Origin: Bacteroidota bacterium
GTDB taxonomy: Bacteria > Bacteroidota > Bacteroidia > Chitinophagales > BACL12
Direction of reading: 5' to 3'
Assembly: GCA_016706865.1 (NCBI GenBank)
Contig: JADJIS010000002.1
Coordinates: 806,001 to 870,000, forward strand
Length of the DNA: 64,000 bases
Shown here: one piece after another, positions 1-8,402 of the stretch
How positions within the stretch are numbered: position 1 is the stretch's first letter
Layout of the letters: each line of letters begins with the position of its first letter
Notes under the pieces: generated by a model
Databases searched by the model: none
The model's input: only the letters and a program-made list of their open reading frames with translations
What the model was told of the DNA's origin: nothing
Position numbers and translations under genes: made by a program

Positions 1-147
1 TTAATCAAACACCTTTTAAATACACAGGGATCAAAAGGGTTGAACATATTTTCTTTTTCCATGGAACCTTTGGCTGCCGGTAATTATATTTTGGAGATTA
101 AATTGGATGGTATGGAATATGCCACATCGCAGATAAATAAACAATAG
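1..147 (+). CDS. C-terminal end of a T9SS-sorted protein (partial)
   Basis: The frame is open from base 1 to the TAG at 145-147 and gives 48 residues. The end reads like a type A T9SS sorting domain: a short hydrophobic strand, then LAAGNYILEIKLDG, a version of the conserved L..G.Y.l.i strand that closes these domains. The protein begins outside the window, so its main function cannot be judged. It would be secreted through the type IX system and its C-terminal domain removed by PorU. Confidence 0.6.
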   Translation, partial: LIKHLLNTQGSKGLNIFSFSMEPLAAGNYILEIKLDGMEYATSQINKQ

Positions 148-328
148 TAAGGAAAATATATTAATGTTCTCGTATGGGGAATTGATATTGAAAAAATGAA
201 CAGCAAATATAATTGCTTTTGATTGTCAGTTTGATGTAAAAAAAATCTTCCTGTCATTGAAAAGAATTTTTCATGACATTAGTATTGATGGAATATAATT
301 ATTTTGTATATACATCAAAAAAAATGTT

Positions 329-1972
329 ATGAAAACATCATCTCTACTTTTTTTAGTCTTTGTATTGACAAAAATTTCCGCGCAGGAAATCGACTTTCTT
401 CACATCAATGAAATGGATGCTTTGTTTGCCTCAGATGGAGTTTTGTTTTTTGATAATAATGAGATTGAAGCACATATGATATTTCCTGATCCCGTTGTCG
501 GCGAAACTCCGGTTTCTACTATATTTTTAGCAGGACTTTGGGTAGGAGGTATTGATGATGGGGGATTATTACATGTTGCAGCTCAAACGTATCGTCAATC
601 AGGAAACGACTTTTGGCCAGGTCCCATTGCTACTGATTATGATTACCCGGGATATGCAGAAAAATATGATGATGTTTGGGTCTGTAATAAAAGTACAATC
701 GACGATCATATAACTAACTGGAATACAGTAGGATATATTGTTCCAGAATCCATATCTGATTGGCCCGGAAATGGTGATCCGATAAATGGAGAAGCGGCAA
801 TTCTAGCTCCTTTTTTTGATTATAATAATAATATGCTCTATGATCCGGAAAATGGTGATTATCCAATTATTCGTGGTGATCAAGCTGCGTTTTTCATTTT
901 TAATGACGATGCTGAATTGCATATGGAAAGCGGAGGAGAAAAACTAGGATTGGAAATTCATGCAATGGCATATGCATTTGACGCTCCTTCTGATAGCGCT
1001 TTGGATCAAAGTATATTTTTGAATTATGCAATTATAAATAAATCAACCAATAATTATAGCGATTTTATTATTGGAATGTTTTCTGATTTTGATATTGGCG
1101 CATATGATGATGATTATGTAGGATGTGATACTATGTTAAATATGTTTTATGGGTATAACGGAGATTTTGTTGATGGTCCAACTTCGCCAAATTACGGTCC
1201 ATTTTGCCCAGCCCAGGGTATCATGTTTTTAAATCACCCACTTTATGCTTTTAAACATTGGGAAAGTAGTTTTGAAGTTAATGGCTTTCCGGAAGTTGCA
1301 GATGATTATTATGAATATATTTCCGGATTATGGAAAGATGGGACTTCACAAACCTATGGAGGAAATGGCTATGGTGGTGATGTAAATACCAGATATGCTT
1401 ATCCTGGAAATATCTTCGACCCGGATGCATGGAGTGAAGTTTCACTCCATAATTCACCATACGACCGAAAGAGTACAGGGTCTGTAGGACCACAGGCTTT
1501 AAATAGTGGCGATACTATTTGCCTGGATATGGCATTTCCCGCAGCAATTGCATATGATACATTATTTTTAGATTCACTCGGATACGGTTATTTTCCGTGG
1601 TATGCTGTTTCCGTCTTAAAAGAACGTGCTGCTTCAATTCGGAATTTTTATAACACAACTTATTCAGATTGTTCGATTATATATTTAAGAAATCCGGATT
1701 TTGTAGAAGGAGTGGAGCAAGAACAATTGTTAGCTGCAAAAATTTATCCCAATCCGGCAAACACTGTAATTAATATTGAAATGCGCAATCAAATCCCGGG
1801 TGTTAAATTAATAGAAATTTGGAATGCATTTGGACAAAAAGTTCTCACTACTGAATTATTTGATACAGATGTGGTGCAAATAAATGTAAATGAATTCCCT
1901 GTAGGATTATATTTTATCCAAATTAATTCCCCTGTTGGAGAAACATTTACTGCTGGATTTCAAAAATTTTGA
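329..1972 (+). CDS. Secreted protein with T9SS type A sorting domain, body unknown
   Basis: The protein has 547 residues. A Sec signal peptide covers residues 1-19 (ends KISAQ). The body is rich in Asp, Tyr, Gly and aromatic residues, with Asp/Asn-rich turns such as DYNNNMLYDPENGD that may bind calcium; I do not recognise a domain. The last ~80 residues form a T9SS sorting domain: KIYPNPA, then a GLYFIQI strand. It is followed 98 bp later by rlmD, with a hairpin between them. Function is unknown; the cell-surface or secreted location follows from the signal peptide and sorting domain. Confidence 0.85.
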   Translation: MKTSSLLFLVFVLTKISAQEIDFLHINEMDALFASDGVLFFDNNEIEAHMIFPDPVVGETPVSTIFLAGLWVGGIDDGGLLHVAAQTYRQSGNDFWPGPIATDYDYPGYAEKYDDVWVCNKSTIDDHITNWNTVGYIVPESISDWPGNGDPINGEAAILAPFFDYNNNMLYDPENGDYPIIRGDQAAFFIFNDDAELHMESGGEKLGLEIHAMAYAFDAPSDSALDQSIFLNYAIINKSTNNYSDFIIGMFSDFDIGAYDDDYVGCDTMLNMFYGYNGDFVDGPTSPNYGPFCPAQGIMFLNHPLYAFKHWESSFEVNGFPEVADDYYEYISGLWKDGTSQTYGGNGYGGDVNTRYAYPGNIFDPDAWSEVSLHNSPYDRKSTGSVGPQALNSGDTICLDMAFPAAIAYDTLFLDSLGYGYFPWYAVSVLKERAASIRNFYNTTYSDCSIIYLRNPDFVEGVEQEQLLAAKIYPNPANTVINIEMRNQIPGVKLIEIWNAFGQKVLTTELFDTDVVQINVNEFPVGLYFIQINSPVGETFTAGFQKF

Positions 1973-1979
1973 GAATGTT

Positions 1980-2017
1980 AATCCTGCAAGGTATTGAATA
2001 AATATCCTTGCGGGATT
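1980..2017 (+). terminator. Hairpin after the cargo gene
   Basis: AATCCTGCAAGG (1980-1991) pairs with CCTTGCGGGATT (2006-2017), a 12-bp stem with one G-U pair and a 14-nt loop. It starts 7 bases after the stop codon at 1970-1972. No clear U-run follows, so termination is uncertain; the stem overlaps the region where the -33 box of rlmD would lie. Confidence 0.4.
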
Positions 2018-2036
2018 ATAAATACTGCTAACTTTG
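2007..2036 (+). promoter_or_regulatory. Candidate rlmD promoter
   Basis: TAACTTTG at 2029-2036 matches the Bacteroidota -7 element TAnnTTTG. A weak -33 match (CTTG, 2007-2010) lies 18 bp upstream. Transcription would begin near 2043, about 30 bases before the rlmD start. Confidence 0.5.
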
Positions 2037-2070
2037 CCAAATTATTTCCTTTACGGAAATATTCAAATGA

Positions 2071-3486
2071 TTGGCAATGCGCAAAAGAAAACAATATAAG
2101 ATATTAGAAAATATAACCATCACTCAAATAGCCGACCAGGGAATTGGTATCGGAAGAATAGAAGGTAAGGTGATAATGGCGGAAAACACTATTCCAGGTG
2201 ATGTTATTGATCTGCAGATCACAAAGGGGAAAAGTGATTATGCGATAGGATATGCCGCCAAATTTCATGAGTATTCGAAATTACGGGTTATTCCTTTTTG
2301 CGAACATTTTGGTGTTTGTGGTGGATGCACATGGCAAAATGTATCCTACGAAACGCAACTGGAATTTAAAACACAATTGGTGCAGGATGCTTTCAGAAGA
2401 ATTGGAAAAATTGAACCGCTTGAAATTCTTCCGATATTGGCTGCACCCTTTGACAAATATTACCGCAATAAACTGGAATTTACCTTTACAAATTCAGGAT
2501 ATGTTGCCGGTAGGTTTTCTCGCGATGAAATAATAGAAAAAAAACCTGCTTTGGGATTTCATGTTCGCAAAGAATTTGCGCATGTTTTTGATATTAAACA
2601 CTGTTACCTTCAACCATATCCCTCCAATGAAATACGCCTTGCTTTAAAAGCATATGCTACAGTACATCAATTATCTTTTTACGACCTCCGAAATCAGTCA
2701 GGTTACCTCCGAAACGTTATTGTAAAAAATACACTAACTAACGGTTTAATGGTGATATTGGTTGTTGCGGAAAATAAACCGGATTTGTTAATTCCTTTGT
2801 TACAGCATTTGTCTTCAACATTTCCTGAAATAACTTCCTTATATTATTGTATCAATCAAAAAAATAACGACTCCACCTACGATCAGGAAATGATTTTATT
2901 TGCGGGGGATAAATTTATTACCGAACAAATTGACAATATTAAATATAACCTCGGACCAAAATCGTTTTTTCAGACCAACATAACGCAGGCAGTGAATTTA
3001 TATCATATCGCATTGGAATATGCAGATCTTAAAAAGGAAGACATTGTTTATGATTTTTACACTGGACTGGGAAGTATCGCTTTATTAGCTGCTGCACATT
3101 GTAAAAAAGTAATTGGTGTTGAAAGTGTGGAAGCTGCAGTGGAAGATGCAAAAATGAATGCTGAAGCAAATAACATAAATAACTGCACCTTTATTTATGG
3201 TGATATGGCGAAAGTATTCGACAATGATTTTATAAATACTTATGGCAAAGCCAATGTTGTGATCACCGATCCACCGCGTGTTGGAATGCATAAAGATGTT
3301 TGTTTAAAATTACTGGAGCTGGAACCTGAAAAAATAGTATATGTAAGTTGCAATCCCGTAACCCAAGCACGTGATATTCAAATTCTTTCTGATAAATATG
3401 AAGTAATTAAATTGCAACCCGTTGATATGTTTCCACAGACTTATCATGTGGAAAATGTGGCCTTATTGCATTTGAAGGAAAGTTAA
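2071..3486 (+). CDS. rlmD: 23S rRNA (uracil-C5)-methyltransferase, RlmD/TrmA family
   Basis: A SAM-dependent enzyme that makes 5-methyluridine in RNA, most likely 23S rRNA. Residues 1-60 form a TRAM RNA-binding domain. Cys77, Cys83, Cys86 and Cys177 fit the 4Fe-4S cluster of the RumA/RlmD type. The C-terminal half carries the methyltransferase motifs: FFQTN, DFYTGLGS (usually D.YCG.G), DPPRVG, and the catalytic Cys427 in SCNP. The 471-residue length is normal. The start is TTG at 2071 or, more likely, ATG at 2077. In this family RlmD, RlmCD and TrmA are hard to tell apart; Bacteroidota members are usually named RlmD. Confidence 0.88.
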   Translation: MAMRKRKQYKILENITITQIADQGIGIGRIEGKVIMAENTIPGDVIDLQITKGKSDYAIGYAAKFHEYSKLRVIPFCEHFGVCGGCTWQNVSYETQLEFKTQLVQDAFRRIGKIEPLEILPILAAPFDKYYRNKLEFTFTNSGYVAGRFSRDEIIEKKPALGFHVRKEFAHVFDIKHCYLQPYPSNEIRLALKAYATVHQLSFYDLRNQSGYLRNVIVKNTLTNGLMVILVVAENKPDLLIPLLQHLSSTFPEITSLYYCINQKNNDSTYDQEMILFAGDKFITEQIDNIKYNLGPKSFFQTNITQAVNLYHIALEYADLKKEDIVYDFYTGLGSIALLAAAHCKKVIGVESVEAAVEDAKMNAEANNINNCTFIYGDMAKVFDNDFINTYGKANVVITDPPRVGMHKDVCLKLLELEPEKIVYVSCNPVTQARDIQILSDKYEVIKLQPVDMFPQTYHVENVALLHLKES

Positions 3487-3490
3487 TAGG

Positions 3491-3705
3491 GTATGCAGGG
3501 TTAGCAGAGTTTGCAAGGTTTAGTTCGGAGGATAATTATACCGCACCAAAAATTGTTGGTTGGAACATTTGAAGTTGTTGAAGTTGTTGAAGTTGTTTAA
3601 TTCATAAAAAAAGTTCACTGCGAAGTAATAATCATCAGTGTTACAAACTGCCCACTGCCCACTGCCCACTCCCCACTCCCCACTCACTACTCACCACTCC
3701 CCACT
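3491..3705. repeat. Intergenic composite repeat with a CTGCCCA heptad array
   Basis: A degenerate 9-bp series (gGTTtGCAA type, about 3498-3522) leads to a TTCGGAGG motif. A TTGTTGAAG triple repeat follows near 3570-3597, then GTGTTACAAACTGCCC. The end is eight 7-bp units (CTGCCCA, CTCCCCA and variants) at 3648-3703. The same order of parts recurs after eno (39664-40140) and, inverted, after murF. On the minus strand the heptads start right after the stop codon of the patatin gene. Confidence 0.75.
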
Positions 3706-5931
3706 TCACCTTAACAACTCCTCCAACTTATCATACGCCTCCGCATTATAAACATTATGCACTGCATTATTTATATCCTGTTTCTCTCCGGCGGTGAGAT
3801 GAAAACTTAGTGATGCGCGTTTATTATTTTCAGATGGTTGATATTCGAAAGTGATCACTTCCATTTTTCCTTCTAAAATTTCATCTAAATAATTTAATAC
3901 CTGATCATTTTGGTAATCCTGAATTTCTACCCAGTTTGAATAAAGATTTTCTACCGGACTCATAAATTTTTGCATTACACCATTGCTCATGTTTTTTTTG
4001 ATCTGCATTTCCTGTTCAATGGCGCGAATATTTACAATAATTACGCCACTTGTATTTTCGAGTATCCATTCGTTAAATACGGCAATAAATTGTGCTGCCG
4101 TTTGAGTGCCATAATTATCGCGTATTCCCGCATCCATAATTTCTATTTCGGGAGTAGTTGGAAGATGCACATTTGGCAAAATATAAGGGAAGGTGCAATT
4201 CATGCGCAACACACTGGTAAATAATATGCTGTCAGTAGAATTATTACCTAACAAATAATGTATATCGGCTCCGTCAATTTCCGGTTGAAAAAAATGCGTA
4301 ATTCTATTTTGTGGTTTTGCAAGATAGGAAACAGGATGTGCTCCAACATATAATTTTCTTTCATCATTTATGATGGTAGGGGTGAAGATCATCATAGGTA
4401 TCTTACCCGAAAATTCAGGTTCCTTATAATATGCTAAGGGTCGGAACATCACAGAATCGGTATTTTCATTCAGTATTTTTTCAAACATGTATCCGCGATC
4501 TTTTCTGTAAACTTCATTTTCGTAATTGTATTTCTGCCAGGGATAAAAAAGGTCGTTTACCACTATGGTAAAACTCAAGGCATTCAATAGATCTGCCGAA
4601 ATATTATCGGTATATTGTTTATCATTTAAATTTATTGGAGCACCATTTAACGATTGTAAATATAATTCCCGATAATAAGCAGCCGCCAACATGCCCCCTG
4701 ATGCGCCGGTGATCAGCGGACATTGCTGCATCAATTTATGATCTGTAAGACTGTCGGCATGCTGGAGCACCTGCATCGTAAACGACATAGCCCTTAATCC
4801 ACCTCCGCTGCAATTAATAAATACCAGTTTTGGTTTTTCTTTTCCAGCGCTAAAAATATTTTTTCGATTTTCAAGAATTTGAAGTGTATTTCTGATATCC
4901 TTATTTGCATAAGCGGTATCTGAAATTACTTTTAATTGTTCGAGAGAATAAACCGAACTTGAATCATAATTTAAACCATAAACTTTATTCTTATAACTCA
5001 TTAAATTGGAATGCATCATCGCGTTCACAAATAAAATAATAAGTATAAAAAATATCAGTTTCCAAGGACCCATCCAATAATAAAAGGCTCCTGTTAAAAC
5101 AATTAATATTGCTATCAACAAAACAATGCTTGCTGCAGCGGGAATTCGGAAAATAGGATTATCCATTAATAATCCAAAAAGAATAATAAGTATAATACTG
5201 CTTACTTCAATAAAAAATGCATTGGCATGATGTTGTTTATACACTGATCTGATAACTGATTCAGGATAGTGGTCGGCGGATCTGGTATGTTTCCATCTAA
5301 AATTGTTATTGAGATAATATTCCGTATGTACCCTGTTCTTCGACATTACTTCCTCATGAGTGGGCTCCTCCGGATCGTGTTGTGCCGCGGCACTCTTTTT
5401 CTTTTTTATGATGCCAATTATCTGAAAGATGTCTTTATTGGTCCTGAAAAAATATACCATGGAAATAAGTATAACAGAAATTAGTCCCGTAATAAATCCT
5501 CCCAGACTTGCTGCAATATTTATCAGATTTAATAATCCTTCTTTTGATTGAAAAGCAATGATTTCGAAAATATAAATAATAAAAAATAACAAGGGGAACA
5601 CCGCATTGTTTAAACAATAGGTGCCAAATGGTTTATTCAGCGTTGCCAGAAATGAAAAGTTATGCGCATTTAAAATATAACTCGTAACATTCCACACAAC
5701 AAAAAATCCTCCCATAGCAGCACCTAAAATGCAAAAGCTGCTGAAATTAACTTTACCAATATATTCCGGATCGAGAAATAATAAAGAAATTCCATAACGT
5801 GAACCTGCAAGTCCTGATGAAATACTGATCAAAAAGATCCAGGAAAGTAATAAAAAATGATTGCGTTTCACATGAAGCATCAGCAACCGAACCGGGAATG
5901 AATATAAAATGCTGTAAAGGGCTTTTCGCAT
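3706..5931 (-). CDS. Membrane-anchored patatin-like phospholipase
   Basis: The protein has 741 residues. The N-terminal ~310 residues hold about seven or eight hydrophobic segments, broken near 175-235 by a charged cytoplasmic-type loop. The patatin domain follows: the oxyanion loop SGGGLRA at ~375-381, the nucleophile Ser411 in GASGG, and the partner Asp in MDAGIRDN near residue 590. These are the Ser-Asp dyad residues of patatin lipases, so acyl-ester hydrolysis of a phospholipid or lipid is expected. The substrate is not known. The gene is divergent from lrp, and its stop TGA abuts a heptad array. The fusion to a polytopic membrane domain is unlike soluble patatins. Confidence 0.8.
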   Translation of the reverse strand: MRKALYSILYSFPVRLLMLHVKRNHFLLLSWIFLISISSGLAGSRYGISLLFLDPEYIGKVNFSSFCILGAAMGGFFVVWNVTSYILNAHNFSFLATLNKPFGTYCLNNAVFPLLFFIIYIFEIIAFQSKEGLLNLINIAASLGGFITGLISVILISMVYFFRTNKDIFQIIGIIKKKKSAAAQHDPEEPTHEEVMSKNRVHTEYYLNNNFRWKHTRSADHYPESVIRSVYKQHHANAFFIEVSSIILIILFGLLMDNPIFRIPAAASIVLLIAILIVLTGAFYYWMGPWKLIFFILIILFVNAMMHSNLMSYKNKVYGLNYDSSSVYSLEQLKVISDTAYANKDIRNTLQILENRKNIFSAGKEKPKLVFINCSGGGLRAMSFTMQVLQHADSLTDHKLMQQCPLITGASGGMLAAAYYRELYLQSLNGAPINLNDKQYTDNISADLLNALSFTIVVNDLFYPWQKYNYENEVYRKDRGYMFEKILNENTDSVMFRPLAYYKEPEFSGKIPMMIFTPTIINDERKLYVGAHPVSYLAKPQNRITHFFQPEIDGADIHYLLGNNSTDSILFTSVLRMNCTFPYILPNVHLPTTPEIEIMDAGIRDNYGTQTAAQFIAVFNEWILENTSGVIIVNIRAIEQEMQIKKNMSNGVMQKFMSPVENLYSNWVEIQDYQNDQVLNYLDEILEGKMEVITFEYQPSENNKRASLSFHLTAGEKQDINNAVHNVYNAEAYDKLEELLR

Positions 5932-6278
5932 ATTCTATGATCAATTTTACGAATATAATATAATTAAGGTTCTAAGCCGCTTGTCATTCTTATGCAACGA
6001 ACAGCATAAACGAAAAATTATTAGAAAGTAATTTGAATATAATGGATGATGTGTGCAAGTAAATCCGGAACCCTATTAAAAAGGAAATGCAGCATGCTCC
6101 TCATCATGCTGCATCCATTTAGGGGTAATGTTGCCTAACCAATAACCTGTAAAGGTTGACCCAAAGAAAAGAAGAATTTCTGATAATTGCAAATAATTTA
6201 ATGAAATATTGTAAAATTTAGAAATATTTGAATATTTTTGAGAATTCATTGTCGATAAGCTAAAAAATTCTCTCTGAT
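5932..6278. other. Divergent intergenic region with a perfect inverted repeat
   Basis: This 347-bp gap lies between the patatin gene and lrp, which are transcribed apart. It contains a perfect 10-bp inverted repeat, ATGCAGCATG/CATGCTGCAT (6087-6096 and 6105-6114, 8-nt loop). A weaker AACCT/AGGTT pair lies about 25 bases further on. The lrp promoter candidate is at 6233-6240. No open frame looks real. Confidence 0.6.
6233..6240 (+). promoter_or_regulatory. Candidate lrp promoter, -7 element
   Basis: TATTTTTG fits TAnnTTTG. ATTG at 6208-6211 is a possible -33 box at a spacing of 21 bp. The lrp start lies 38 bases downstream. Confidence 0.45.
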
Positions 6279-6758
6279 ATGTCTGAAAATTACGGAATTG
6301 ATAAAGTAGATATCCAGATTCTGCACATGTTAATGCAGAATGCGATGACTCCCTTTACTGAAATAGCCCAAAAAATCGGAGTTTCCCCCGGAACCATCCA
6401 TGTTCGCATGAAAAAGATGGATTCAATTGGACTTATTAAATCATCGCACCTGATGGTGAATCCATTGAAACTGGGTTATGGTATCACTGCCTTTTTGGGG
6501 GTTTATCTCGATAAAAGCAGCATGTATGATAATGTTGTAAAAGACCTTGAAAAGATTCCCGAGATAGTAGATTGCCATTATATGACAGGAACCTACAGCA
6601 TGTTCGTAAAGATCATCTGCAAAGACACTTTACATCTAAAAGAAATACTCCACGATAAAATTCAACAAATTTCCGGCATCGATCGTACAGAAACATTTAT
6701 TTCGCTGGAAGAAAGTTTTAACCGACCGATGAAGATTGATCAGGTAAAACGTAAATGA
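6279..6758 (+). CDS. Lrp/AsnC family transcription regulator
   Basis: At 159 residues this is the normal length for the family. An AsnC-type winged helix-turn-helix covers residues ~6-60 (DIQILHMLMQNA, then EIAQKIGVSPGTIHVRMKKM). The RAM/ligand-sensing domain covers ~70-145, with the G-x-YD-like loop written GTYSMFVKI. Family members bind amino acids and act as octamers, as local or global regulators of amino-acid metabolism. No amino-acid operon adjoins this gene, so its targets cannot be inferred. Its 3' flank is nearly the same as that of icmF. Confidence 0.85.
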   Translation: MSENYGIDKVDIQILHMLMQNAMTPFTEIAQKIGVSPGTIHVRMKKMDSIGLIKSSHLMVNPLKLGYGITAFLGVYLDKSSMYDNVVKDLEKIPEIVDCHYMTGTYSMFVKIICKDTLHLKEILHDKIQQISGIDRTETFISLEESFNRPMKIDQVKRK

Positions 6759-7130
6759 AGATTCGAAGGGGAAGGTTCTAAGGGGTCGCCTTCGCTAAAG
6801 CTACGGCGACCAAGGGAAGGAAGGTGCGTAAGGTTAAAAAAGGGAAAGCCGATTTAATTGTAAGTCCTACTTACTGCCTAAAATTTCTAACTTAATTCGG
6901 AATAAATCCTATGTCATTTTCCCATGTCCTTAGTCAAGTCCTGTGTCCTGATTCCTGATTCCTGTGTCCGTTAAGGGAAGGAAGGTTTGTAAGGTTTGAA
7001 AAAGGGTTAATAGTTAGATTGAAAATTTTGGACCGATGTAAATACCTTTAGGGATAATTAAAGTAAGTCCTTTATCATTTTTCCAATGTCTTATATCAAG
7101 TCCTACGTCCTACGTCCTACGTCCTACTTC
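6759..7130. repeat. Intergenic region: hairpin and a degenerate ~150-bp duplication with heptads
   Basis: A hairpin GGTCGCC/GGCGACC (6784-6790 and 6805-6811) follows the lrp stop. Two related blocks come next. Each begins with aagggaaggaaggt..gtaaggtt and ends in TCCTnnn heptads: 6939-6966 (TCCTGTG, TCCTGAT, TCCTGAT, TCCTGTG) and 7101-7135 (TCCTACG three times, TCCTACT twice). I see no gene. Confidence 0.7.
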
Positions 7131-7135
7131 CTACT
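7101..7135. repeat. TCCTACG heptad array that contains a stop codon
   Basis: Five 7-bp units: TCCTACG three times, then TCCTACT twice. The TAG stop of the DUF3137 gene (7131-7133, minus strand) lies inside the fifth unit, so the array begins in the last codons of the gene. Confidence 0.85.
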
Positions 7136-8402
7136 TCCAAATGCTCGTTTTCAAATCAAATTGCTCTGGAATGGTTAACAGATCATGGAGATAATTAAAT
7201 TGTTTTTCGAGAAATGTTTCATTATCTACACTTGTAAAAATACCCGGAGCGAATAGGGCGTCTTCACTGCTTATTGCAATGTAAATTTTATTATTAACGA
7301 AAGAAATGGATATATCCTGGTAGAATTTATTTTTTAATGTGGTGATGCGTTCCACTAATTTTGGAGAGAGAATATATCTGGCTTCCACGGCATCGGTGGA
7401 ATATACTGCGAACATTTTTTCGAAATCAGGATCTTCAAGCTGAACTAATTTGGTGTTTTTGCGATGAATCATTTCATTCATAAATTCACCGGAAACTTCC
7501 CCCATAACTGAACGGGAAACATCAGGAAAAATGTAGGTTTCGCCATTAAAGTTTTTATTAAAATCTGCGACAAACAAGTAACCATTAAATACTTCTGTGA
7601 TCTTGGTTTCGGATTTGCCGTTGCTTGTACTTCTTTCTTCTTGTTGTACCTTTAATTTGCTGCCGTGAAAATTATTTTCTGTACTTTCAAAATGATCACT
7701 GCCCGCATAACTCCAGATATTTTGAAAAGTAAATAATTTAGATGCTTCAAATTCCTCCTGACTCAAATGTTTTTCTTCTGTATAACTAATATTTTTATCG
7801 ATTGCCGGAATACTCTCATTTAAAAAAACACTGCGAAACGATTTAATGTAAGATGTTTCAATTCGCTTTAATAAATTGTAGGGGAGTAGCAGTGCAAATA
7901 CTGAAAATATTGCACCCGCCCAACGCAACATAAAATCAAAACCAAATTCCACATTTAAATAATAAGTTCCTATCAAATAGGAAATAATAATTACCACAAC
8001 ACTAAATACAATGGTAAGTCCAATCATTAAAGTATTATTTTTTACCAATTCCGGATTTCTTTCGCCAATTTGCACTTTCAAATTTTTATTAACGAGCCCT
8101 ATCACAACAAGTCCCATTACTGCATACATAAATCCGGTTATAAACTTCACAAATCCGGAATCGGCAAAAGAATCTGCTGTAAACATCTTCAAAAATCCGA
8201 GAAATAGACTTATTACCACAGCAATAAAATATATGCCGATAATTCGTGTTAAAACTCCGGTGATCATCACAAGCAAATGCCGCGACTTTAAGGAATTCAA
8301 TCCCGGTTTGAGTTTGGATTGGTATAGAGTTTGAAAAGTATTATTATACAAGTTTGTTTTTTTTAGTGTGGAAATTATTATTTCAATATTGTAAATAAAC
8401 AA
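7131..8402 (-). CDS. DUF3137 domain membrane protein
   Basis: The protein has 423 residues. The N-terminal half has about four hydrophobic segments (ITGVLTRIIGIYFIAVV, FITGFMYAVMGLVVIGLV, IGLTIVFSVVVIIISYLIG and a fourth near 155-175). A soluble C-terminal half follows. It ends with the DUF3137 pattern LSPKLVERITTLKNKF..DISISFVNNKIYIAIS. The biochemical role of DUF3137 is unknown. The start (ATG, 8402) overlaps the last 25 bases of the subtilisin gene upstream on the same strand, which suggests translational coupling. The stop codon lies inside a heptad array. Confidence 0.75.
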   Translation of the reverse strand: MFIYNIEIIISTLKKTNLYNNTFQTLYQSKLKPGLNSLKSRHLLVMITGVLTRIIGIYFIAVVISLFLGFLKMFTADSFADSGFVKFITGFMYAVMGLVVIGLVNKNLKVQIGERNPELVKNNTLMIGLTIVFSVVVIIISYLIGTYYLNVEFGFDFMLRWAGAIFSVFALLLPYNLLKRIETSYIKSFRSVFLNESIPAIDKNISYTEEKHLSQEEFEASKLFTFQNIWSYAGSDHFESTENNFHGSKLKVQQEERSTSNGKSETKITEVFNGYLFVADFNKNFNGETYIFPDVSRSVMGEVSGEFMNEMIHRKNTKLVQLEDPDFEKMFAVYSTDAVEARYILSPKLVERITTLKNKFYQDISISFVNNKIYIAISSEDALFAPGIFTSVDNETFLEKQFNYLHDLLTIPEQFDLKTSIWK

